NCBI RefSeq assembly: GCF_041296385.1
Contig: NW_027184085.1
Span: 9,047,301 to 9,111,300 of the forward strand
Source: Aphelocoma coerulescens
Lineage: Eukaryota; Chordata; Aves; Passeriformes; Corvidae
Length of the DNA: 64,000 nt
Reading direction: 5' to 3'
In this document: one piece after another, positions 27,301-36,889 of the stretch
Layout of the letters: every line of letters starts with the position of its first letter
Position numbering within the stretch: position 1 is the first letter of the stretch
Notes under the pieces: generated by a model
The model's database searches: none
Told to the model about the DNA's origin: nothing
The model's input: the letters and a program-made list of their open reading frames with translations, nothing else
Translations under genes and position numbers: made by a program

Positions 27301-28523
27301 AATCCAGAGGCAAGGTGAGATCCAGCAGGCTGGCAAAGGGGAAGGCTGTGACTGAAAGGCAGCACTTTGTGATCGAAGTGGTGACTGTGGGGATGCTGTT
27401 TTCAAGAAATCCCATGGTGTAGATGCTCAGCTGCAGTAGGGCTTGGTGGGCTCAGTGTAGCTTGGAAAATTCCTCCGCTGCAGCTGTGTCTGACATGATG
27501 TGAACCTGGAGAGCCTAAGCCCAGTTAATCACTTTCCCAAAGTGCCAGAACTCTGTTGAGAGCAATGCTGCAGCCCACAGCACAGCAGAAACTTTGTTCT
27601 GCCCAAAGCACTGAATGGCATTTGTGCCTTCAGCAGGGACATCGTCCTGTGCCAGGCCTGGAAAGCTCCTGCTGCTCCCAAACAAGAGAGGACTGAACTG
27701 GCCAGGTTCTTTCCCTTGTGCCACGTGACTTCTCTCAAGATGCTGGTGGTTTGCTTTAGCACTGAGGCACGGAGCCCCTGGGATGCTTGGACCAAGTGCT
27801 AGGGAACTGTGGGAAGTGCTTGTCCTCTTTGCCCATGCTGGGGTGCGCATCAGGGTTGGCATAGAAGTGTGCAGTGAGGCACAGGGCTGTCCCATGGGAT
27901 GTTATAGTGTGTCCAGGTGCAGGAGAGCCTCAGTGAGGAGTTAACAACACAGCTGGGAGCCCTGACTCACTTCTCCGCACCAGGTTAGGGGCTCTCAACA
28001 CCCAGCTGCCCGCCTGGGAAAAGCCATTTGGGTGCAAAAGGGATGATCCCTTCTCCTGTGGCTGCCTCTGCCCAGGAGCACCTGCATGGGATGGGCATGG
28101 TGGGGCTGTTTTGGGGAGCTTTGGACATCTGCACTGCTGTCACTGCCCTAGCAGTCTTGCATGCCTGGCACCTACCCACAGCTTGGGGGAATAGCTTAGA
28201 GGGTGGGTCCAGTCCCATGGATCTAAGAAGGTCTAGGAAGAGAGAGGCAGAAGAGGCTTTGAGTCACTGTGAATCAACAGATCGCCTCCCATTCCCATCC
28301 AGACACTTCATTAGTGTCCTTTCCCAGCTCATAGGAGCTTTCACATGTCGTGGCATCTTGGGCTTGAAATATGAAGACGGGCAGGTGCATCCCCCTGTGG
28401 ATCAGCCTCCACTGAGGGGTGAGAGCTCAGACACAGCACTCCAGCAGCCCTGCTGTGTTGGACCCCTCCTCATCCCTGCTGTCCTCCCTGCTCACAGTTC
28501 TATCCTGCTTGGTCTCTTTGTAG
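18321..28523. other. DNAI1: Terminal part of the last DNAI1 intron; no exon seen
   Basis: This stretch directly precedes the last DNAI1 exon. I searched it by eye on the plus strand for codons of the expected WD-repeat end of DNAI1 (the VGDDRG, SCSSDW and WNP motifs) and found none. It contains a 13-base C run (25217-25229). The AT-rich stretches at 20640-21060 and 25890-26010 are unique sequence of unknown role. Confidence 0.45.
25217..25229 (+). repeat. Poly(C) run, 13 bases
   Basis: Thirteen C residues between TGTCT and GAGGTCATG, a simple mononucleotide tract prone to length error in assemblies. Confidence 0.9.
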
Positions 28524-28631
28524 GAGAAGAAAGGCCAGGAGGTGAAGAAGAAAGGTCCTGAGGTGGAAATGGAAAAGCTGGAGAAGCTGCTTAGCCTGGT
28601 GAGAGAGCCAGAGAGCAAGGAAGGGAAGTGA
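28524..28631 (+). CDS. DNAI1: DNAI1, last coding exon (partial gene)
   Basis: Dynein axonemal intermediate chain 1 is a WD-repeat subunit of the outer dynein arm that anchors the motor in motile cilia. Only the final exon is visible. After an acceptor (CTCTTTGTAG) it encodes 35 residues beginning EKKGQEVKKKGPEVEM and ending in EGK, then TGA at 28629. From memory, the human DNAI1 tail begins EKKGQEVQKGPAVEI and continues with a KLDKLLNLVREV helix. The bird KLEKLLSLVREP matches this, so the identity is strong despite the short length. The exon lies after the WD repeats and is a charged, helical tail. The intron enters in phase 0. ENHO lies convergently downstream, as in human. The preceding exons are not found in the 28.5 kb upstream. 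Confidence 0.88.
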   Translation, partial: EKKGQEVKKKGPEVEMEKLEKLLSLVREPESKEGK

Positions 28632-28795
28632 GAGGGGGGAATGATGACTCTGTGGGCAGCCTCTGGCCAAACAAGCTCGGCTTTGATCGGTGGCTGCTTG
28701 GCATGCAAGCCACGGGCCCCTGCTGCCCACTTTTTGCAGAGCAGGAACACTTCGCCTCTGTGCCCTGACAAATAAATGGAGGTGCTGGGAGAGCT
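28632..28795 (+). terminator. DNAI1: DNAI1 3'UTR and poly(A) signal
   Basis: A canonical AATAAA lies at 28771-28776, about 140 bp after the stop codon. A GT-rich stretch (ctgtggtgtgcagtcatgtctggtgtt) follows, as expected for a cleavage and polyadenylation site near 28790-28800. Confidence 0.75.
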
Positions 28796-29364
28796 GTGGT
28801 GTGCAGTCATGTCTGGTGTTAGGCAAATCTCACCATGCTTGGCCCTCCAGAGCCACATGGCCCTTGGCTTTCCCCAGCCTTGACTGGGCTTGCACCAGAT
28901 GAGAGCCCGGGGGGGGGAGGGGGGGGGGCTGGAGTTGGGGCTGGTCCCACCAGCCCTCAGGAAGCCTTCATGGCTGCATGGAGTGGTGGCCAGAGAGACT
29001 CAGCTCTGAGCTGTAGCCCCGCCAGGCATTTGTGCAAGTCAAATGGAACTCCACACCTGGATTTTGAGGTGGCAAAAAGCTTGGAAATTCTCCAGTGCCT
29101 CTGGCACAGAGATTGGGGAATGCTCCCTGCTGACTCCCATATGCCCCCAGGCCAGGCAGGCAGGCAGGAAACACCCAGTCAGGTTTCACCCAGCATTTAA
29201 AAGCCACAGATGAACGTGAGCCCTTCCTTATCACCATCCCTGAGCAGTCCTCCAGAGACATCAGCCCCAGCCCTGGGGCAGCCGCTCCTCAGCCCTGTGG
29301 GATTGCAGGTCGTGCCACCTCCCCCCGAATTTTCCAGGCACTGGGTAGAGCTCAGAGACACAAC
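28796..29364. other. Spacer between convergent DNAI1 and ENHO
   Basis: About 570 bp between the two poly(A) sites. It contains a G-run (28909-28928, broken by one A) that could form a G-quadruplex. No coding feature is supported. Confidence 0.6.
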
Positions 29365-30585
29365 GTGGGGCCTACAATCTGTTTATTAGTCTAGTAAAAA
29401 CAAGGCTGCAAAGGGATGTGTATGCTACACCTGACATGGGGAGGAGCTGCAGGCTCTGCCAGGCCTGGCCAAGCCTGTGCAGGGACCCTGGCTGGCGTCC
29501 CTCCCACCCCACCCTCCTGTCCCCTTATTGCAGTGGCTATGCCAGTGGTGACCGTGGCTATTGCTCGGCTCTAGGAAAGGCAAGGCAGAGCCCTCCAAAA
29601 CCCACAGCACCCGCTGGCAGGGTGGGGGATGCAGCTGCCAGGCTTGCAGACAAGCCAGATGAGAGCATCCCTTCCCACAGAACCACTGTGATCCCCAGGG
29701 AACAGGCAGGGTCAAAGAACCTTCAGAGCTGTTTGTCCAGGCACCCTCATCCCCCCATGTCTCCCATCTCCCCAAGAAAAAGCCACACCAGGCTGCTCTC
29801 AGTGGGATCGGGGATGCCAGCAAGGGCATGCTGCTCACAGGCAGGTCAAATCCCACTGGCTGGCCTCAGCTGGGAGCAGGCAGGAGGGAGGGCAGGGACA
29901 GGCACCCATTGAGGAGGAGGGTCGTTTGCCTAGCAGCGTTAGTGCTCATGACTGACAGACAGGCCAGGGATGATCAAGCAGACCGTGCAGGCCCTCTTGT
30001 GCCTCGTTAAACCCGCTGCTTGGGCAGACATATGCCAAATGCCCACCTGAGGCTGAGGGCATATGGCACCCAGGGCCACCACCAAACATCTGGACTGGTA
30101 ATACCCTGCTCTGCCCGCAGGGCCGGGGCTGCTCGGTTCCCCCTGGGCACACCCTGCCACGGAGCAGCCAGCCTGCTCGGGAAGAAGCACTTGTGCCAGC
30201 CCTGCTGCCTCCCCTCTCCAGGCCCCCAGCTGGCCACTGTCCCAGGCAATGAGCACCAGAGAGGAGCCCACAAGCTCTTCCCAAACACGGTGTGCACTTG
30301 AAGGCAGGGCTCCTACTGTGCTCACTGGCTGCTGGGACAGGCATGACTGTCCCTGTAGCATATCCCCATCACTTGTCTCTCTATCCCCATCATCACTGTG
30401 GGCATTCACAGGAACTTCACACACCAAAACCACAAAGGACTGTGGCCCCTGTCACAGTCCCTGCAAGCAGTTTGGTGTCCCCTCAGCTTTCATTGTGCCT
30501 GGTCCAGCACTCCAGTCCCAGCACAGGCATCCAGTCTGGCATAACTCCTTCGGCACACTCCCCGACACCCAAGTTCCCAGGCAGA
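29365..30585 (-). terminator. ENHO: ENHO 3'UTR with AATAAA signal
   Basis: On the minus strand the ENHO stop codon at 30586 is followed by about 1.2 kb without a supported second gene. A canonical AATAAA lies at 29382-29387 (plus-strand TTTATT). The 3'UTR is therefore inferred to end near 29365. Open frames of 130-164 codons on both strands here are GC-driven and are not annotated. Confidence 0.6.
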
Positions 30586-30771
30586 TCAGGGCTGCAGCAA
30601 GTACTTCTCTTCATTCCTTGACTCATCCACATCAGAAGCTGGGGTCTTCTTGGGACATGAGGGGGTCCTGCAGGCTTTGCAGAGGATGAGGAAGAGGATG
30701 AGGATGAGCAACGCGATGACACAGTTAAAAGAAATTGCCACGATCGCTCCGGTGGAGAGAGCAGCCCCCAT
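30586..30771 (-). CDS. ENHO: ENHO, adropin (energy homeostasis associated)
   Basis: Adropin is a small vertebrate peptide linked to energy balance and endothelial function, thought to be secreted or membrane-held. The 61-residue product starts MGAALSTGAIVAISFN, has one hydrophobic segment at residues 9-30 (signal peptide or membrane anchor), then CKAC at 31-34, Cys39, an acidic SDVDES run at 46-51, and ends YLLQP. From memory human adropin has 76 residues, starts MGAAISQGALIAI, has CWAC at the same place and ends SYLLQP, so both ends match. The bird C-terminal part is about 15 residues shorter and lacks the proline-rich stretch with the later cysteine. An in-frame upstream ATG at 30856-30858 would add 29 residues, but the family start is the inner one. 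A minus-strand acceptor (CAG/GTGGAGG) at 30858/30859 suggests a non-coding first exon in the CpG island upstream. The gene is convergent to DNAI1, as in human. Confidence 0.9.
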   Translation of the reverse strand: MGAALSTGAIVAISFNCVIALLILILFLILCKACRTPSCPKKTPASDVDESRNEEKYLLQP

Positions 30772-31339
30772 GGCCACTGTCCCGCAGGAATCGGCGGGGC
30801 CCACAGCTCGGTCTCGCGCTTGGGATGCCAGGGCAGTGATGGAGCGTGCAGCCTCCACCTGCTAGCATTGGCAGGGGACAAAGGCGACGGCCGTGGTGCT
30901 GGCGGTGGGATGGGGATGGGGCCAGGCCGGCAGCAGGACGGTGTCACCCTGTCAGCTTGGCTGCTCACAGCTGTGTCCCGGGCTGCACCACACCACAGGG
31001 AGGCTTTCTCTCGGCTTCCCCTCCTCTGGCAGGGCAGTGAGGACACAGGATCACTCTTCTCCCTCCAGCACCTGGAAGAAAGCCACCGTCACCATGGGCG
31101 TAAAGGGACAGGCTGTGCGAGCCGCTCAGGGTGGGCTGTCGGGGTGCCAGGGGACGGCCACCCCCGGGCCCACGGGGCTCTGCTGGAGTTTTAAGGCTGC
31201 AGCAGCTCCCTGGTCTGACGCTGTTTGGGGGACTTTTCCAGCCCCCCCTTGCCAGCCTTGGCTGTGCCCCTCATCCCCTGCGTGGGCCACCAAGCTGGAG
31301 GTGTCCCCAGTGGGGGGGCCCATCGCCTCATCCCGGCCC

Positions 31340-32088
31340 AGACGCTCTCCGCCGGGCACCGCCGGCTGACTCCGGACAGCCCTGGCCCCGCTCCGATGCC
31401 CTGTCCACCCTCCAACTCCTTTTGCTGCCGGCGGCACCGCGCTGCGAGGTCCCACACCCCGAACGGAGCCGGGGGCTGGGTGGAAGCAAGTGGGGGGGTC
31501 AGCGCAGCCCCCGTTGAGCTTTTTACCGGGGTCGGGCAGAGCCCCGGCTGCGGGATTCCCCGGGGCCTCCGACCCCCGCAGAGAGGGACACCCACGGAGC
31601 GCCCGGCACCGGACAGCAACAGGTCCCACCAACTCCGCCCTCCCGCCGCGGGGCCCCGGCGTCACCCACCTGCCTCCGCTTCTCCCCGGGTACCGCCGGG
31701 ACCCCGGTGCCGGCGGGAGGGCGGGCGGCGCTGCCGGGGCCGGGGCCCGCCTCGGAGCGGGTTGGCGGCGCGGGGTCCCGGCGCGGAGCGGCCCCGGCGC
31801 GGCCCCGCGGAGCGCTCGGAGCCGGCGCGGTCCCGCCGCGGCCGCCCGTGGGTGCCGCAGCCCCGCGCGCCGCCCGCGCCCTCCCGCCGGTACCGGGGGG
31901 CGGGGCCTGCCGGCGCCCCGCCCCCGCCCCGCCATTGGTCAGCCCCCGCCCGCCGCCTGCCATTGGCCGAACGCCCGGCTCGGGACGCGCCCCCTCGCCC
32001 GGCTCCCACGTGAGCGGCGGGGAGGCAGCGCCGGGCAGCGCGCGCTCTGCCGGCCCGGAGCGGGACCCGGCCCGGTGGTGCCTCCGGT
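31340..32088 (-). promoter_or_regulatory. ENHO: CpG island, likely ENHO promoter and first exon
   Basis: The sequence is very rich in CpG and GC-box-like CCCGCCC motifs. Two CCAAT boxes in minus orientation (31934-31938 and 31962-31966) and an E-box CACGTG (32007-32012) fit a TATA-less promoter firing on the minus strand into ENHO. The exact start site and first exon cannot be fixed from sequence alone. Long frames through this island on both strands result from its base composition. Confidence 0.6.
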
Positions 32089-32789
32089 ACTGAGCCCGGT
32101 GCTGAGCCCGGTGCTGCCCCCGGCACTGAGCCCGGTGCTGCCCCCGGCACTGCCCCCGCTACTGAGCCCGGTGCTGAGCCCGGTACTGCCCCCGGTACTG
32201 AGCCCGGAACTGAGCCCGGTACTGCCCCCGGCACTGCCCCCGGTACTGAGCCCGGTGCTGCCCCCGGCACTGCCCCCGGTACTGAGCCCGGTGCTGAGCC
32301 CGGTACTGCCCCCGGCACTGCCCCCGGTACTGAGCCCGGAACTGAGCCCGGTACTGCCCCCGGCACTGAGCCCGGTGCTGAGTCCGGTACTGAGTCCGGT
32401 ACTGAGCCCGGTGCTGCCCCCGGCACTGCCCCCGGTACTGAGCCCGGTGCTGAGCCCGGTGCTGCCCCCGGCACTGAGCCCGGTACTGAGCCCGGTGCTG
32501 AGCCCGGTACTGCCCCCGGTACTGAGCCCGGTACTGAGCCCGGCACTGCCCCCGGTACTGAGCCCGGTGCTGCCCCCGGCACTGCCCCCGGTACTGAGCC
32601 CGGTGCTGCCCCCGGCACTGCCCCCGGCACTGAGCCCGGTGCTGCCCCCGGTAATGAGCCCGGCACTGCCCCCGGTACTGAGCCCGGTGCTGCCCCCGGC
32701 ACTGCCCCCGGTAATGACCCCGGTAATGACCCCGGTACTGAGCCTGGTGCTGCCCCCGGTGCTGCCCCGGTACTTTCACCGGTACTGCC
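32089..32789 (+). repeat. 12-bp minisatellite, 56 units in register
   Basis: Tandem 12-mers of the form [A/G]CTG[AG/CC]CCCGG[T/C] run from 32089 to 32760 with no insertion or deletion: every 60-bp step begins at the same unit position. They then decay to 32789. Variants include A at the last position and AATGAGC/AATGACC units clustered near 32650-32740. Because 12 is a multiple of three, five of six frames stay open and give four-residue repeats (LSPV/LPPA and TEPG on plus; PGSV, TGLS and RAQY on minus). The minus strand has GGG or GGGGG every 12 bases. Confidence 0.95.
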
Positions 32790-32908
32790 CCCCCGCTGCT
32801 GCTGGTGCAGCCCTGCCTGCGTCCTGCTGTCCCTGCCCTCCGGTGCTGCCTGCCCTGCCGTGCCACCGCCCGGCTCTCACCGCTGCTGCCTGTCCCGCCC
32901 TGCCCCTG

Positions 32909-32962
32909 CACACACACACACGAACACACACACGAACACACACACGAACACGCGTGCACCTG
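32909..32962 (+). repeat. CA/CACACGAA compound microsatellite
   Basis: Alternating CA units interrupted at regular spacing by CGAA (three 'acacacgaac'-type periods), ending at a CGCG step. Confidence 0.85.
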
Positions 32963-34784
32963 ATCCCACACACACCGGGGCTTGAGGATGCTGAGGACGG
33001 ACTTGCCAGGGTTCGACTGGGGTCCTTCCCAGGTCACAAGAGCTACAGGCAGGCGGCAGGGTAGGCAGAGACCCCCATCATAACCCAGGGAGGGGAGGGA
33101 ACAGGACATCTAGGGACAATCAGTACCTGAGAACATGGGCAGCATCAGCCTCGCCAGCCCTCGCCAGCACAGCTGGCTTCTCCGTTCTGTCAGTGGGGAA
33201 ACTGAGGTACAGGGCAGCCTGACCCCATGCACAGCTGCCAGCTTCCATATGGGCATTGCAGCCAGAGACACCCTGGTATGGGGCATCACCCCAAAGCGGG
33301 GATACTCTGGTGAATGACACAGATGTGACACCCAAAGGATGGCTGGGAGACAGCAGGAGGGGGCCTAGGGGTGGTTCCTGGAGACCCGCAGGAATTTGCA
33401 GTTGCTCTGAAAAGCCACATCCGGGCCCCAAGTACACCTGGTGACACAGATGCACGGCAGTGACACAGGGGTCTGTGGCAGCCAGGCATCCCCACATGGT
33501 GCGTCCCCACAGCAGAAGAGGCAGCTGGATGAAGGATGGGCGAAGGGCAGAGCAGTAAGGGAGCTGGAACGTCTCCTGGCTGACCCAAACCCATGGGTGT
33601 GATGATCAGGTAAAGCTCAGTCCTAAAGGGAGAATCACCACGTTAGCTGAGGATAACTTTCAGTGAAACAAAAGTAACAATCACTTAGCAGCTTTGATGA
33701 GAAGGCTTTAAACGTGCTCGGCCATGAGGGAAGGCTATACAGGCTGCCTGAGGACCTGGCTCCTGGCTCTCTAGTAAGAGGGTGTTTTGAGTAAACACAG
33801 ACACATTGCCAGTTGAAATGTCAGAAGCCATCTGATCAGACACTCAAGTATCTTCCTTGGCATTTATGGCTAATCTGCTAATTAGTCAAGAAAAGCAGTC
33901 TCCCCCTTAGATGTAAGGGAGCAGCAGCTGGAAACAGCACAAAGATAAAAGATTAACTCTGCCCCATCCCCAGAACTCCCATGTGCTGGCACAGTGGACA
34001 GGTCCAAGTGTTTCCCTGACTACCTCCAGATAGTGGGGCAGGAAGCAGTGAAATCTCCAGAAGAGGAGGAGCAGGCATGTAAGCCTGGCACAGTCCCTGC
34101 TCTTTTGGATGCAAGGCAGGTGTCTGTGCGCCGCACAGGCAGGCGGAGTCTAGTCTGAAGGCATTGGGCTGCACGGGTAACACACTGCGCCTCTCCTGCT
34201 CCTCCTCACTTAGGTAAAATCTCTTCTTTAAACACTTCTATTGTTACCCCTTAACTGACAGTGCAGAGTGCTGGGTCCAGCTGGAGCTCACTACACAGGC
34301 AGGGACGCGGGAAGAGTGTGCAGGACAGGGAGTGCCCAGGACACAGTGTGAGCAGGGGCTGTTCAGGCAAGAGCTCACAGCCTGTCACAGCCCTTCTCCC
34401 CTGCCCAGAATTACTTACCAGAACTGCTCCAGGAGGGAAACTACTGCACAAGAAAAGATGATCTGTCCTTTGCCTCACTCAGCAGAGTCCAGGATGAGTC
34501 TTTTTGAGGCTACAGCTCCAGCCAGTTTCAAAGAGGAAAAAAAATTAGCAAAAAGCTGCACAGATAAAACCCATAACCTTGATCTATTTTGGATGTGAAA
34601 GGAGGTCAATATTTGGATATTAACGTCCTCTTGGATCAGGGTCCATTTACAGTCACGAGAGGAAAAAACGCAGAACAGCAGGAGAGCTGGAAGAGCAGAG
34701 CTTCAGCCAGCAGCCACAGCCCCACCACCAGTGCTTACAGGGTGACCTCCAGTGGGATGAGGAAGACATGACAAATTTCCAAGT
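32963..34784. other. Intergenic stretch between ENHO and RPP25L
   Basis: No supported exon. In particular I see no WSXWS motif or other cytokine-receptor exon on the minus strand, although human has CNTFR at this place. The part at 33600-33950 is AT-richer and contains CTGCTAATTAGTC; it may be a regulatory element (see findings). Confidence 0.5.
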
Positions 34785-35570
34785 TACATGAAGTTACACC
34801 TTTATTTTAAACCCATCTTTTTGCATTATCAAGGAGAAGAAAGAGGCAAGAACAGTATCCTTTAGAGCTTCCCATTACCACCACCCCAGAACAGCCACAG
34901 AGCCATAGGATTTCAGGCTGGTTACAACATGAGTTGACTGTTGCCCGTTTGGAGAGAGAACTGCGACCGCCAGCTCCGCTCACCCGAAGGGAGCTACGTG
35001 CAAGTGATGCCAGACGGAGCTATATCCTGGCAGTCCTACATTCAACCCCCTCTGACAGGCTCAGCAGAAGGACTCTTCAGGCACAGAAATGGCTGGCCCA
35101 ACCCTGTGCCCTGCTGTCTGTACACTCATGAGCCCTGGCGATGCTGGCAGCTGCAGGGGAATTCCACACCACGTCCTGTCTCCGCTTTGTACCGGTCAGA
35201 ACAACCTGCACCCAGCACACAGGCAGGTGTCTGTCCCACTGCCCAGGCTGCTGCACCCCCGGGCACCGGAAACCTGACTGGGGGGAGCAGCCCCCTCAAT
35301 GGGGGTCATTGACAGCACACCAACAGTTCTTGCTCAAGCAGAGGCAATTCCCATCTTCCAAGAACCCCTAAGGAGTACAGCCTGGCAGCCTCTGGCAAGG
35401 GAACTTGTGAAAACACATTTTCAGATAGCTACGATCACACCCAGTTTTAACAGTCCACTCCTCCTGCCCTCCCCTCACACCTCTGAGTCCCCGTGTTCAG
35501 CAGCAGCTGTGCAGCCACAGCCCCGGGCTGGTTTCCACAGCTCCCCCGAGCCGCGTGTGGTGCCGCTGCC
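34785..35570 (-). terminator. RPP25L: RPP25L 3'UTR with AATAAA signal
   Basis: The plus strand has TTTATT at 34801-34806, which is AATAAA on the minus strand about 770 bp after the RPP25L stop. The interval is therefore annotated as 3'UTR ending near 34785. Short frames inside it show no family resemblance. Confidence 0.6.
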
Positions 35571-36119
35571 TCAGGGCCCCCCCAGTATTCCCCCGGTGGA
35601 GCGAGGGTGCTTCCCTGTGCTGCCGGCTCCCCGGCCTCCACCCTGCTTCCTCTTCATCTGTCCCTGCGATTCTGCTGTCAGTGTCTCAGTCCAGAAGGCA
35701 TCAGAAGATCCTGGAGCCTGGTACCCTGGCTCCTGAGTATCCAGGGCATCTTTGCTGAGTAGGACACATATGGCAGGAATGTTTCTCTTCACTGTCAAGG
35801 CATCGAGGCCTGCCTCAGGCACAATGGGTTCCCAGATTTCTTCGATCTGTCTGAAGAGCACTTTGGTGATCTGGTGCAGCTCCTTGAGCCTTCGTTTCAT
35901 GATTTCCACACAGGTGATGGTCTTGCTGACAGCCTTGCCTGAGCCAGTGAAAAGAATCTGCCTCACCGAGTCCTGCTCCATCTTGCTCATGGCATAGCCC
36001 ATCAGATTCCTAATTTTGCTCCCGTCCTTCACCTTCATTTCAATAATATCAGCAGGCAGGTCAGTGAAAGGAAGAGGACAAGGTTTCTCCACGATTTTGG
36101 TCTTCTTATAGTTCTCCAT
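35571..36119 (-). CDS. RPP25L: RPP25L, ribonuclease P subunit p25-like (Alba family)
   Basis: A single-exon reading frame of 182 residues starts MENYKKTKIVEKPCPLPF. An Alba-type nucleic-acid-binding domain spans about residues 23-125, with the hallmark DGSKIRNLMGYAMSKM, the glycine loop FTGSGKAVSKTITC and the IMKRRLKELHQITKV helix, ending near PAICVLLSKDALD. Family members RPP25 and RPP25L bind RNase P and MRP RNA, usually as a heterodimer with RPP20/POP7, in the nucleus and nucleolus. RPP25L is preferred over RPP25 because of its place between ENHO and DCTN3. Human RPP25L has 163 residues; the bird tail after the Alba domain is longer and basic or glycine-rich (QMKRKQGGGRG). The coding exon probably opens at acceptor TTTCCAG/CACTGCAG (36128), joined to a non-coding exon near 37064. 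Confidence 0.93.
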   Translation of the reverse strand: MENYKKTKIVEKPCPLPFTDLPADIIEMKVKDGSKIRNLMGYAMSKMEQDSVRQILFTGSGKAVSKTITCVEIMKRRLKELHQITKVLFRQIEEIWEPIVPEAGLDALTVKRNIPAICVLLSKDALDTQEPGYQAPGSSDAFWTETLTAESQGQMKRKQGGGRGAGSTGKHPRSTGGILGGP

Positions 36120-36889
36120 TCTGCAGTGCTGGAAAGGAAAATGGACCCATGAACACCCAGCCCACTGTAATTGCTGCACAAAGAAATTCTCACCACAGTT
36201 AGCTACAACCTTTCCTCTGAAAGGCATTTTGAGCTATCAAGAGCTAGGAATCCTGAGATGGCATAACCAAAAGATTAGCCCAGTCCTCATAAGGACACAC
36301 CTACACGTTACCACAGGGCAACATGAGCCTTGACAGGCAGGCTGTGAAAAAAATAGCATTGGTGTTGTGGGCCTAAACAAGATGACATAAAAAACACTGC
36401 TATATCTCAGGAGAAGACAAACCAAACAAGTGAGCTGGGGTTATTGAGAACAGAACTCAGGGTATGCTGGCCACAGCTGCACAAGAACATGCACAGGATG
36501 AATTCAAGCAGAGTTTATGTGCAGCACCTTGTGTTACAGAAACAGGCTCATGGGAGCCTGGCCAGCCCAACTGAGGATGAAACACTGTATATCACAGGGG
36601 AGATGGCAAGCCACGGGTTGCAGGAACAAAAAGTTTCCTCGAGGGAAAGACAGAAAGATCAGGTCCCACAGCTGCCGTCTCTGCCAAGGCAGGTGCCATC
36701 CTGACCTAAGTCTGCTTGACCTGTGCAGGGCACTCCACGTCTCCACCGCACAGCCCAAGGTGCTAAGGTCGCAGTACTTTGTTACCCGCCGGCTCCTGAG
36801 TCCCGGGCACCCAGACCCAGCATCCCGCACCCCAGCCTCCGCAGGGACACGGCAGCGCGGAGCCCCCGCTCCGAACCCTGGGAGCTCAC

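Noticed and set aside
32089..32789. Regular spacing resembling a CRISPR array
   Set aside because: Units are 12 bp and directly adjacent without spacers, in a vertebrate genome.
31490..33064. 524-codon plus-strand frame through the CpG island and minisatellite
   Set aside because: It is kept open by GC-rich composition and by a 12-bp repeat that is a multiple of three. It has no domain and ends in a microsatellite.
31662..33109. 346- and 316-codon minus-strand frames with PGSV-like and GQYRAQ-like repeats
   Set aside because: Both are translations of the same minisatellite in two frames. Neither has a supported transcript or family match.
34934..35371. Overlapping short plus-strand frames tested as a CNTFR or other gene remnant
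   Set aside because: They lie in the inferred RPP25L 3'UTR on the opposite strand to the expected gene, and no receptor motif is present.
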